A stretch of DNA of 14,154 nucleotides from Firmicutes bacterium UBA5449 (lineage in GTDB: Bacteria; Bacillota; SHA-98; UBA4971): positions 1 through 14,154 of the forward strand of contig DIQZ01000058.1 of NCBI GenBank assembly GCA_002424305.1. Reading direction: 5' to 3'. Below, piece by piece: positions 7,209 to 14,054 of the stretch. Position 1 is the stretch's first letter; the number at the start of each line of letters is the position of its first letter. The position numbers and the translations under genes were made by a program. The notes beneath the pieces are model-generated. The model was not told where the DNA came from, ran no database searches, and worked only from the letters and a program-made list of their open reading frames with translations.

Positions 7209-9892
7209 TGTTTCACCTCCAATCCATATCGACTGTATTCATAACAACGATCGCCACTTCTTAGGATAGTGATACCGTCCTGCTCATCTTGTACGGTAAT
7301 GACATCCTCAGGATTGTCGGGTGCCATGTGACCCGGAATCACGAGACGATGGAGGGTTTGTCCGAAGGGACTCCTGATCGGGCGATCGAGTTTAAGCTCC
7401 AGACTGTCAGCACCAAGGCGAACCGCAACTTTCCCCCCGAGTTCATTAAAGGAAAATTCTCCGAAGTATTGGTTGTAGATAGCAGTAGCGTGACCGGCGG
7501 CAATAGCATGAGCAAGCTCCCCGCCTTCGATGATTTGACTGTGCTGTTCCCAGTGCCCGCTTGTTAAGGTATCAAGTCTTTGTGGATGAGTCGCCATCTC
7601 CACTACCAAGCGATTATCTTGTGGAATGTGCACTATAGGATGCTCGGTCAACACTTGGCGCGTAAGTTCCAGAGTACGCAGATCTTCATAGACACTTCCG
7701 TACCCGATGCTTTTATATGCGCCGACTACGTGCCCTCTTTTGTCCAGAGCTGCTTCGAGATTCCCTTCCGGAACCAATACGAGGCAGCGAGGGGCTTCGA
7801 ATCCTTTAGGCCGAAAGCGCTCATGTCGATGTAGGCGCCCAACGCGTTGCAGAAGGACATCAGCCGGTGCTAAATCCGTAATCATAAGATCGGCATCAAT
7901 ATCAAGGCTTTGCTCTAACGTCTGCGTACCGATAAGTAGCAGCGGTCCCGAGGGGCTGCCTTTGCCAAGACGTTCGCTTACCTGTTTATCGAGGAAAGCT
8001 CGGTCTTCCGGAGCAAAACGCCCGTGATGAGGGCAGACTGTGTCATTTAAGCCAAACAAATGTGTAGGGTTGATCGCTTGATTTGCCTCCAGAGCTCGAA
8101 GCAATGTATTGGCTCGTCCTACTGTATTTAGAACAATCAATATCCTGGCTGTGGCGTTCAAAGCATTGATCACAGTGTCGACAATTGCCGCAGGTGTAAA
8201 GGCGTAAGGAAGAAGCTCAAAGCGCACCTTCTTTGTTCGTCCAACTGCTGCTCCGGTTGAGTACGGGATGCCGTCAGCAAGAGTGACAGCAGGATAAGGA
8301 GCTGCTATAGCAGCTTCCAAATCAGGGGTAAGACCGCCTCCTGCATTCTGAAACTGTGTGCGAAGTGCCGTGCTCGCGTAAGAATTTCGAGCATGGGCAC
8401 CTAATGTGGCGGAAAGGAGCATTGCCCGTCCGCCTATGCCAAGATGATGATCCAAGAGGAACTCAAGCAAACGAGACATGTAAGAATCGGAAGCGTGGAC
8501 CTCATCCACAACTAGCAAGCTCCGATCCAGGCATACAGAGCGAAGATGTGCATGGGATGTCTGAACAGCCGACAGCAGCGCCTGGTCAATGGTTCCAACT
8601 GCGACAGTAGCAGCGAGAAATCGTTTAGGGTGCTCTGCCGACCACTGACGTTCACGACGGCGGAACTCATCATCATCTTGCCAGCGGTTTGCTTCCTCTT
8701 CCTCCGGAAGCACGCGCTCCGGTGCCACCCCATTCACCTGGACATACCCTGGTACCGCCAGGACCGTGACCGGTCGATTATCCGGATCAGGAAACCAACT
8801 TCTAATGGTTTTGTCGATTCGGACATACAATTCCCGTGCTGCTACACGGCTGGGCAAAGCGAAGTACAGTCCATCAACTTTTCCGGTTGCAAAAAGGTCA
8901 AAAAACCAATTGAGTGCTGCCTCGGTTTTTCCCGATCCTGTCTCAGACTCGGCGATCACAAGCCTTGTGTTATCATCATTGGGATCCAGTGCATCAATTG
9001 CTTGTTGGAGTGGTAGTGGTGAAAGCTCGAAACGACTTTCAAAACACTGAAATTCCTCAAGTCTTCTCAAATTGAGAAACGTGCGGACCGATGATACATC
9101 AAGTCCGACAGCGTGCAGAAGAGCAGGGACTGTTTTTCGATCATGTTGAAGTCGAGTCGACAAAGGTACACGCTCAATGGGAAACCAATATTGGTGTGAA
9201 CCCAGCCAGTCGGCAATCACCAAGAGTCCGGCGAAGCGGTGATGAAATCGTGGACTATTGGGCAACGGCAACCCTTCCGGTTCAAATGCCCCGGGAAATG
9301 CATGCCGTGCGCCTTCTACGATCTCCTTAATGGCGCCCATCGGATCCCATTGACCCTGTTGACGCCACCATTTGTTTTTGGCCTCATAGTAGGTCCCACT
9401 TTTTTCTCCCCGAAACTCAAGAGGTCTTCCATGATGGGAGAAAGCTGCGATTATGTAACTGTATGCGACCAAATCGTCAGAGAACCAAGTAGCAAGTTCT
9501 TGTGGAAGGGCTTGGAGGAATGCTTGATTTAAATCCGGGTCAAAGGCTTCAGGATCCAGAAGTGGTGCTAACTCACGGATATGCCCCGCTGCTACAGCTT
9601 GGCGCTTGAAAACCTTACCTTGAAAACCTAGATTAGCCTTGCCGGCATCGTGCAGCATAGCAAGGACAGCAAGGCGATCTAGCTGTTGAGAAGTAAGATT
9701 GTTGCCACTCGCATAATTTAGCGAACGTCGGATGGCATTCAGATTACACAGTTCACGAAAGACAAGCGCAACGTCAAGACTGTGGAGAGTGAGTGGTAGG
9801 CATCTATGGCTTTCACTAATGAACTTGCCCCAGAAGATGCAACTCAGATCAGGATGCTTATGTTTAGGAACGGCTTGTATTTCCCCTCTCAT
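7205..9892 (-). CDS. cas3: Cas3 nuclease-helicase, type I-E
   Basis: An 895-residue HD nuclease fused to a superfamily 2 helicase. HD domain: His37 (LHSLDVA), His81-Asp82 (LAMLHDAGK), His153-His154 (SHHG) and Asp228 (ADWLGS), all expected metal ligands. Helicase: Walker A ETGSGKT (residues 317-323), DEVH box (463-466), SATL motif III (494-497), and further on the motif V/VI segments TQTLEQSLDIDADL and QRVGRLHRH. Cascade recruits it to the R-loop, where it nicks and then unwinds and degrades the non-target strand. GGAGGAG lies 11 nt before the ATG. It is the first gene of the operon, and its TGA overlaps the cas8e start by 4 nt. I found no frameshift or missing motif. Confidence 0.98.
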   Translation of the reverse strand: MRGEIQAVPKHKHPDLSCIFWGKFISESHRCLPLTLHSLDVALVFRELCNLNAIRRSLNYASGNNLTSQQLDRLAVLAMLHDAGKANLGFQGKVFKRQAVAAGHIRELAPLLDPEAFDPDLNQAFLQALPQELATWFSDDLVAYSYIIAAFSHHGRPLEFRGEKSGTYYEAKNKWWRQQGQWDPMGAIKEIVEGARHAFPGAFEPEGLPLPNSPRFHHRFAGLLVIADWLGSHQYWFPIERVPLSTRLQHDRKTVPALLHAVGLDVSSVRTFLNLRRLEEFQCFESRFELSPLPLQQAIDALDPNDDNTRLVIAESETGSGKTEAALNWFFDLFATGKVDGLYFALPSRVAARELYVRIDKTIRSWFPDPDNRPVTVLAVPGYVQVNGVAPERVLPEEEEANRWQDDDEFRRRERQWSAEHPKRFLAATVAVGTIDQALLSAVQTSHAHLRSVCLDRSLLVVDEVHASDSYMSRLLEFLLDHHLGIGGRAMLLSATLGAHARNSYASTALRTQFQNAGGGLTPDLEAAIAAPYPAVTLADGIPYSTGAAVGRTKKVRFELLPYAFTPAAIVDTVINALNATARILIVLNTVGRANTLLRALEANQAINPTHLFGLNDTVCPHHGRFAPEDRAFLDKQVSERLGKGSPSGPLLLIGTQTLEQSLDIDADLMITDLAPADVLLQRVGRLHRHERFRPKGFEAPRCLVLVPEGNLEAALDKRGHVVGAYKSIGYGSVYEDLRTLELTRQVLTEHPIVHIPQDNRLVVEMATHPQRLDTLTSGHWEQHSQIIEGGELAHAIAAGHATAIYNQYFGEFSFNELGGKVAVRLGADSLELKLDRPIRSPFGQTLHRLVIPGHMAPDNPEDVITVQDEQDGITILRSGDRCYEYSRYGLEVKQ

Positions 9893-10067
9893 GATTGTTA
9901 CTTCTCCTCCAAATGCATAAAGATCGCTTATTCGATTAAGAAATGCTCATACTGAACACAATCCCCAATTCTTCCTATTCTTTGACGTTATGGCACAAAA
10001 CCCCTCCCCGCCGACGAAAAATTCAGACAGGTAGAGAGATCACATCACGCCAAGGGGGATACACCGG

Positions 10068-10097
10068 ATTCTACGCAAAAGAGGTCTTTCTATTCAA
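10068..10097 (-). promoter_or_regulatory. Candidate promoter of the cas operon
   Basis: Read on the minus strand, TTGAAT (plus 10092-10097, 4/6 match to TTGACA) is followed after 18 bp by TAGAAT (plus 10068-10073, 5/6 match to TATAAT). Transcription would start near 10061 and give a leader of about 170 nt before cas3. No better pair was seen closer to the gene, but this remains a match by eye. Confidence 0.4.
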
Positions 10098-10115
10098 TGC
10101 CTATCGAGGTATAAT
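10087..10115 (+). promoter_or_regulatory. Candidate promoter of the secreted-protein gene
   Basis: A perfect TATAAT (10110-10115) lies 17 bp after a weak TTTCTA (10087-10092, 3/6). Transcription would start near 10122 and give a leader of about 84 nt before the ATG at 10206. The -35 region overlaps that of the opposing cas promoter candidate. Confidence 0.5.
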
Positions 10116-10205
10116 ATGGACCAGGCAACTGTGTAATCCAAGAAACTAATCAAATGCAGGGTTAGGTTCCTAATGGACTTTGGTTAGAGGGAGGCTTGAA
10201 CGTAA

Positions 10206-10805
10206 ATGCTCAAGCGATCAAATGGTGTTGTAATGATGATGGTAACGATGGCAGCGGTGGTGACCCTGCTTACGAGTGGGATCGCGTTCGCCGTCACTCC
10301 GGAAGACCCTAACGTAGTTCCTGATGAGGACCTTGTTGAGGATCCTATTGAGGATCCCATTGAGGACCCTGTTGTAAACCCTGACGATGAAGATGAAGGC
10401 ATTGTGAACAATGTTTTCGCTGCAAACATTATTGAAGCTTATCCTGAGCTCAATCTTACTGAAGCCGATATCCAGGCATTAAGAGAGGCCGGATTGGGTT
10501 GGGGCGACGTAAGTATTGCTTGTGGTATAGCTGTGAACACAGGAGAATCTCTTGATAACATCATAGCTCTGGCCGGTGAGGGTATAGAATGGGGCGAGAT
10601 TGCCGAATCTCTTGGTATGGAGGATAGGGCGTTTGGCCAATACGTAAAGGGAGTCATCGGCAAAGGGCACGCTTACGGCAAGTATAAGACTAAAGAGAAC
10701 AATGGCAACAATGGCAACAAAGACAAGGACAAGGATAAGGTTAAGCCTTCGAATTCAGGTAAGCCGGCTCATGCCGGGAAGCCCGGCCAAGGGGCTAAAG
10801 ACTGA
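10206..10805 (+). CDS. Small secreted protein of unknown function with acidic repeat and WG motifs
   Basis: I do not recognise a named family. The 199 residues divide clearly. Residues 1-29 form a signal peptide: basic start (MLKRS), a long hydrophobic core, and AFA as a signal peptidase site before Val30. Residues 30-66 are strongly acidic and proline-rich, with four tandem copies of E-D-[LP]-[VI] from a 12 bp DNA repeat (10326-10373). Residues 68-150 look helical and contain a paired motif, AGLGWGDVSIACGI (95-108) and EGIEWGEIAESLGM (125-138), which I read as a two-unit repeat. Residues 155-199 are rich in Lys, Gly, Asn and Pro, with a KDKDKDK run. I vaguely associate such G.GWGEIA motifs with uncharacterised secreted proteins of Bacillota. 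The opposite charge of the two ends suggests a cell-wall or extracellular role, which is inference. The Shine-Dalgarno AGAGGGAGG supports the ATG. Confidence 0.85.
   Translation: MLKRSNGVVMMMVTMAAVVTLLTSGIAFAVTPEDPNVVPDEDLVEDPIEDPIEDPVVNPDDEDEGIVNNVFAANIIEAYPELNLTEADIQALREAGLGWGDVSIACGIAVNTGESLDNIIALAGEGIEWGEIAESLGMEDRAFGQYVKGVIGKGHAYGKYKTKENNGNNGNKDKDKDKVKPSNSGKPAHAGKPGQGAKD
10326..10373 (+). repeat. 12 bp tandem repeat, four copies, inside the secreted-protein gene
   Basis: Four consecutive units start with GAGGA[CT]C and end in TT: 10326-10337, 10338-10349, 10350-10361 and 10362-10373. The unit is a multiple of three, so copy-number change would keep the frame and lengthen or shorten the acidic E-D-[LP]-[VI] stretch by four residues. 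Confidence 0.9.
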
Positions 10806-10844
10806 GAACAAGAACCTGGTAGTGGATAAGTTCGAAGAAAGTGA

Positions 10845-10875
10845 GAGGCCCGGCGTTTGCCGGGCCTCCGGTTTT
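10845..10875. terminator. Rho-independent terminator between convergent genes
   Basis: A perfect 10 bp stem (GAGGCCCGGC at 10845-10854 with GCCGGGCCTC at 10859-10868) closes a GTTT loop and is followed by CGG and TTTT on the plus strand. On the minus strand the stem is followed by a pyrimidine-rich, T-containing stretch (TCACTTTCTT). It lies 40 nt after the secreted-protein stop and 48 nt beyond the LysM-gene stop, so it probably serves both. Confidence 0.85.
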
Positions 10876-10915
10876 ATGCTGTTACTGAGATGTGACGCTT
10901 TAGCGAAGACATCCC

Positions 10916-11941
10916 TTATTGTGGGATAACGAGCCTCTGGCCTACCCAGATAACATTGGCATCTGTAATCCCGTTAGCGTTCATTAAGGTTCGAAGCGAC
11001 ACACCGTATCGAGTTGCGATTTGCCACAGGGTATCGCCGGGCTCTACGATATAGGTTCTGCTTCCGTAGCTTGTCCCCAGCCCGCCGGTGGTAGTGGGTG
11101 TTCCACTGCTGACAGGTGTCTGAGTCCACTGGCTGCCGGTCTGAACGACTATAACCTGACCTACCCATAGGGCATTTGCATTGACGTCCGGGTTGAGCTC
11201 AATAAGCCTGTAGAGGGTTACTCCCTGCCTTGTTGAGATTGCCCAAAGGGTGTCCCCGGGCTGCACGTAGTAGACGGTACGTCCACCGGTCGTCACAGGC
11301 TGATTCTGCTGAGGATACGGACCTGGAATCTGGTAGTTGGGGGTTAGGTCATAAGCTGCAACTGTCGGACCGTTCTGTCCCCAATATGTGAACGAGGTCT
11401 TGGCCTTTTTGGCAACTGTCGCAGCATCCTCAGGCTTAGTAATCTCACGGACATTGTTGATTGTCCAGATCATGCGTGAGCCTGCACCAAAAGGTTGGAT
11501 TAGTTGGACTACGTACGCCTGTTTACCGTGCTGTACAAGAACGCTTGCTTCTCCGGTCCCTGAATACTTGCCAACCCCTACCTTGCTGAACAGAGTGAAG
11601 GTGTCGGTCGAAGGATTCAAACCAAGGTCTTGTCCTTCAATGCGGGCAACTTCTACCGGGTTAAGCCGCCAGGTGTGATATCCCTGGTTTACCTGCAACT
11701 GGATGTCATATAGAGTATTCCAATCTATAGTCACAGGTCCTGTCGTAACGGCTGACTCAGATGAGGTGCTTCCGGTATAGTATACCTGCCCGTTTTGCCC
11801 GGCCCTAAACGACGGGTGGACCGGCAGTCCGCCTGTGGACCTTTCGGAAGTCGCGTCTGCGGCCAATGCACTTGCTGCAACCGAAGCAATCATGGTAACG
11901 ATTAGTCCAAAAGTAACGACATATTTCTTTATATGATACAA
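10916..11941 (-). CDS. Secreted protein with two C-terminal LysM domains
   Basis: I place the start at TTG (plus 11939-11941), giving 341 residues. AAGGGGAG lies 7 nt upstream, the protein then begins with YHIKKYVV and a signal peptide core ending at ALA (residue 27), and the upstream in-frame ATG at 12043 would add 34 residues before the signal peptide and coincide with the -35 box of the promoter. Residues 68-166 form a beta-rich domain I do not recognise. Then come a Gln/Pro-rich linker, LysM 1 (about 223-266, YYVQPGDTLWAIS), a Thr/Ser/Gly linker and LysM 2 (about 296-339, YIVEPGDTLWQIA). LysM binds N-acetylglucosamine-containing glycans such as peptidoglycan. No known lytic domain is visible, so it may be a wall-bound or spore-associated protein rather than a hydrolase. 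Confidence 0.9.
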   Translation of the reverse strand: MYHIKKYVVTFGLIVTMIASVAASALAADATSERSTGGLPVHPSFRAGQNGQVYYTGSTSSESAVTTGPVTIDWNTLYDIQLQVNQGYHTWRLNPVEVARIEGQDLGLNPSTDTFTLFSKVGVGKYSGTGEASVLVQHGKQAYVVQLIQPFGAGSRMIWTINNVREITKPEDAATVAKKAKTSFTYWGQNGPTVAAYDLTPNYQIPGPYPQQNQPVTTGGRTVYYVQPGDTLWAISTRQGVTLYRLIELNPDVNANALWVGQVIVVQTGSQWTQTPVSSGTPTTTGGLGTSYGSRTYIVEPGDTLWQIATRYGVSLRTLMNANGITDANVIWVGQRLVIPQ

Positions 11942-11957
11942 AAAACATCTCCCCTTC
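11939..11957 (-). promoter_or_regulatory. Ribosome binding site and TTG start of the LysM gene
   Basis: On the minus strand AAGGGGAG is followed by 7 nt and then TTG. It decides the start: this is the only codon between the promoter and the signal peptide with a well-placed Shine-Dalgarno. An ATG directly after the GGGGAG is in another frame and too close. Confidence 0.8.
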
Positions 11958-11990
11958 TGCGGCAGAAGCCGCCAGGTAAAGTATGGTATT

Positions 11991-12008
11991 GAGGGTGTTG
12001 TCACCCTC
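11991..12008 (-). other. 5'-terminal hairpin of the LysM transcript
   Basis: A perfect 7 bp stem (GAGGGTG 11991-11997 with CACCCTC 12002-12008) closes a 4-base loop. The predicted start site of the minus-strand promoter falls at about 12008, so the mRNA would begin within a base or so of this hairpin. Such 5' structures are known to protect mRNAs from decay that starts at the 5' end. Confidence 0.55.
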
Positions 12009-12014
12009 TCGGCT

Positions 12015-12043
12015 ATGATACCTATCCCATGAAAGGCTGTCAC
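12015..12043 (-). promoter_or_regulatory. Promoter of the LysM gene
   Basis: On the minus strand GTGACA (plus 12038-12043, 5/6) and TATCAT (plus 12015-12020, 5/6) are separated by exactly 17 bp. The transcript would start near 12008, about 67 nt before the TTG start. This is the best sigma-A-like promoter in the region. Confidence 0.65.
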
Positions 12044-12134
12044 CCCACAAATGGTTCCACAACATGAAAAGACCGGTTAAGATCCTGCAACTTGTGAATG
12101 AGGTCATTATCTGTAAATCCTAATGCTGACAGCA

Positions 12135-12318
12135 GGACAAGTCTCGATAGTGGCAGCGAGAGAAGCTTCAATGCCGGCACTGGAACAGCCGGCAATTTCG
12201 GCAGCAGACAAGTCGCAATTCTGTGGTAGGATAGAGCGTAACTAAGTAGCAGGACAAGCCGTGATTCCTGCAGTGGAAATGGAGCAACGGATATTCCTTG
12301 AGAGACAGGCGAAGCACT
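12135..12318. repeat. Degenerate tandem repeat with 23-24 bp step, about eight units
   Basis: Units beginning RGA recur at 12135, 12159, 12182, 12206, 12229, 12252, 12275 and 12301, that is with steps of 24, 23, 24, 23, 23, 23 and 26. The best copies start GGACAAGTC (12135), AGACAAGTC (12206) and GGACAAGCC (12252); others are GGAACAGCC (12182) and AGAGAAGCT (12159). A weaker AATT-like core and a GGCAG-like end follow. Units 2 and 3 together create a perfect 7 bp inverted repeat (12172-12194). The alignment was made by eye; the three best copies are convincing, the others are more divergent. Confidence 0.55.
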
Positions 12319-12346
12319 GGAGATTTCACATGTTCAGATATATAGT
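12318..12346 (+). promoter_or_regulatory. Candidate promoter of hutH
   Basis: TGGAGA (12318-12323, 4/6) and TATAGT (12341-12346, 5/6) are 17 bp apart. Transcription would start near 12353, leaving a leader of about 168 nt before the GTG start. It follows directly on the tandem repeat. Confidence 0.45.
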
Positions 12347-12506
12347 ATTAGTACGCATCAGCAGAGCGGATTATCGGATTTCGCGAAGGTCGGAACCGAT
12401 CTCTTAAAAGGGATTTGGGAATTTTCAGCGAATTTTGTCTATACGAAGAATACAGCGGATAGTTCCGGAAGGCATATGAATATCAAGAAACCGGAACCAT
12501 CCTTAG

Positions 12507-12523
12507 AAAGGGAGACTAATGTG
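12507..12523 (+). promoter_or_regulatory. Ribosome binding site and GTG start of hutH
   Basis: AAAGGGAG (12507-12514) lies 6 nt before GTG at 12521. The in-frame ATG at 12476 has only GGAAGG 3 nt upstream and would add a 15-residue polar extension not usual in the family. GTG is therefore the likelier start. Confidence 0.8.
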
Positions 12524-14032
12524 TCAATAGTACTCATTGATGGTGCAACTCTCACTTGTAAGGATGTTGCAGGGGTTGCGCGTTATCATACTCCTGCAGG
12601 AATTGCTCCCGAGGTGCGGGAGAAGGTTGATAGGAGCCAGGCAGTAGTAGAGTCTATCTTAACCCAGGACAGAGCAATCTACGGTGTTAACACCGGTTTT
12701 GGTCATCTTGCTTGCATCCGGATTTCTCCTGATGAACTCTGCAGGTTGCAGGAGAATCTCATCATGAGTCATGCTGCGGGGACAGGTCTTCCTTTCCCTG
12801 ATGAAGTAGTGAGAGCCATGATTCTCCTTCGCGCAAACGCTCTCGCCAAAGGCCTGTCAGGAGTTAGATATGAGATTATCGAAACTTTGGTGGCTCTGGT
12901 CAATCATGATATTTGTCCGATCATTCCTCAGCAGGGTTCCCTTGGTGCTTCAGGAGATCTTGCGCCCCTTGCTCATCTCGCCCTCGCTCTTCTGGGTAAG
13001 GGTAACGTTCGGATGAGCGGTGTTCATATGGAGGCCGATGAAGCCCTTCAGCAGGCCGGAATCGCCCCGCTATCGCTGGGACCCAAGGAAGGCTTGGGGC
13101 TCATAAACGGTACCCAGGCAATGACTGCTCTGGGTGCTATTGCGCTCTATGATGCTGTGAATATGGCGGTAACTGCTGATGCTGTCGCATGCTTATCTAT
13201 TGAGGCCCTCCGGGGGATCCCCGATGCATTCCGCGCCTGTCTTCACGAAGCCAGACCCCATCCGGGACAGATAGAATGCGCAGAGCTTGTCAGTAAGTTG
13301 CTAAATGGAAGTCAGCTTGTGAGCGCTCCGGGTGAGATACGAGTACAAGACGCATATTCGCTCCGATGCATACCCCAGGTTCATGGTGCTACAAGGGATG
13401 TTCTTGGTTATGTAAAGAAAGTACTCGAGACAGAGATGAACTCAGCAAGTGATAACCCTTTGGTTTTTCCTGATGGGAATGTGATATCAGCAGGTAACTT
13501 CCATGGTCAACCCGTAGCGTTTGCCATGGATTTCTTGGCAATTGCTGTCGCGGAGCTCGGAAACATATCTGAGCGACGTATTGAGCGGTTATTGAATCCT
13601 GCTCTGTCTCAACTACCGGCTTTTCTTGCCAAACACAGCGGCATCAACAGCGGGTTCATGATTCCGCAATACACTGCTGCATCCTTGGTATCTGAGAACA
13701 AAATCCTTGCTACACCGGCAAGTATAGATTCTATTCCTGTGTCTGCATCCCAGGAAGATCACGTTAGTATGGGAACTACTGCAGCTCGAAAAGCCCGCAC
13801 AGTCGTAGATAACGTTGCCCATGTTCTTGCCATTGAGCTAATGTGTGCTTGTCAAGCAGTGGACTTTAGAGGGCCTGAGAAACTCGCTCCTGCGACTCGC
13901 GCAATTTACGACTTAGTAAGGGAGACTGTCGTTCCCCTTGAAGATGATCGTTGGCTATACCCTGACATTGAAGCAATAACAGAGTTAGTTGTAAAAGGCA
14001 GAATAGCGCAAGCAGTAGAAGTTGTTGAGTAG
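12521..14032 (+). CDS. hutH: Histidine ammonia-lyase
   Basis: With the GTG start the protein has 503 residues, close to the 505-510 of known bacterial enzymes. It converts L-histidine to trans-urocanate and ammonia, the first step of histidine degradation, in the cytoplasm. The autocatalytic MIO cofactor triad Ala143-Ser144-Gly145 sits in GSLGASGDLAPL. Tyr54 in IYGVNTGFG is the catalytic tyrosine. Further family blocks are RVQDAYSLRCIPQVHGA, GNFHGQPVAFAMDF and QEDHVSMG. The SH pair in LIMSHAAGTG, at the substrate-selectivity position, favours histidine over phenylalanine or tyrosine. The sequence resembles the Bacillus enzyme throughout. Other hut genes are not visible; they may follow to the right. 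Confidence 0.97.
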   Translation: MSIVLIDGATLTCKDVAGVARYHTPAGIAPEVREKVDRSQAVVESILTQDRAIYGVNTGFGHLACIRISPDELCRLQENLIMSHAAGTGLPFPDEVVRAMILLRANALAKGLSGVRYEIIETLVALVNHDICPIIPQQGSLGASGDLAPLAHLALALLGKGNVRMSGVHMEADEALQQAGIAPLSLGPKEGLGLINGTQAMTALGAIALYDAVNMAVTADAVACLSIEALRGIPDAFRACLHEARPHPGQIECAELVSKLLNGSQLVSAPGEIRVQDAYSLRCIPQVHGATRDVLGYVKKVLETEMNSASDNPLVFPDGNVISAGNFHGQPVAFAMDFLAIAVAELGNISERRIERLLNPALSQLPAFLAKHSGINSGFMIPQYTAASLVSENKILATPASIDSIPVSASQEDHVSMGTTAARKARTVVDNVAHVLAIELMCACQAVDFRGPEKLAPATRAIYDLVRETVVPLEDDRWLYPDIEAITELVVKGRIAQAVEVVE

Positions 14033-14054
14033 ATTTGTTTCAAAATCTTCGGTT

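Larger units (their letters stand above)
9893..10205. other. Divergent intergenic region between cas3 and the secreted-protein gene
   Basis: No convincing coding sequence is present. It contains the cas3 ribosome binding site (GGAGGAG, minus, plus coordinates 9904-9910), promoter candidates facing both ways between 10068 and 10115, and AGAGGGAGG (10186-10194), 11 nt before the plus-strand gene. I see no recognisable riboswitch or terminator here. Confidence 0.7.
11942..12520. other. Non-coding region between the LysM gene and hutH
   Basis: No coding sequence is supported. From left to right it holds the LysM 5' untranslated region with two hairpins, the LysM promoter (12015-12043), a degenerate tandem repeat (12135-12318), a hutH promoter candidate (12318-12346) and a roughly 165 nt hutH leader. 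In that leader I see short complementary stretches (ATCGG near 12373 with CCGAT near 12396) but no T-box, cobalamin or other riboswitch motif that I know. Confidence 0.7.

Noticed and set aside
9943..10149. Plus-strand 68-codon frame between cas3 and the secreted-protein gene
   Set aside because: No ribosome binding site, no recognisable motif, and it runs through the divergent promoter region.
11805..12107. Minus-strand 100-codon frame overlapping the LysM gene start
   Set aside because: It overlaps the signal peptide region in another frame and starts upstream of the LysM promoter; its later ATG directly after GGGGAG is too close to the Shine-Dalgarno. The composition is not protein-like.
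11942..12120. c-di-AMP (ydaO-type) riboswitch before the LysM gene, expected because such switches often control wall genes
   Set aside because: The conserved ydaO segments are absent, and the transcript leader of about 67 nt is too short to hold the aptamer.
12043..12333. Minus-strand frame open for 97 codons, leucine-rich, with similar segments SRLVLLLS and SRLVLLSA
   Set aside because: It has no ATG and no ribosome binding site, and its repeated peptides come from the degenerate DNA repeat. It also ends within the LysM promoter. Not supported as a gene.
12121..12520. T-box or HutP-type leader before hutH
   Set aside because: No T-box sequence (AGGGTGGNACCGCG) is present, and no clear terminator/antiterminator pair with a T-run was found.
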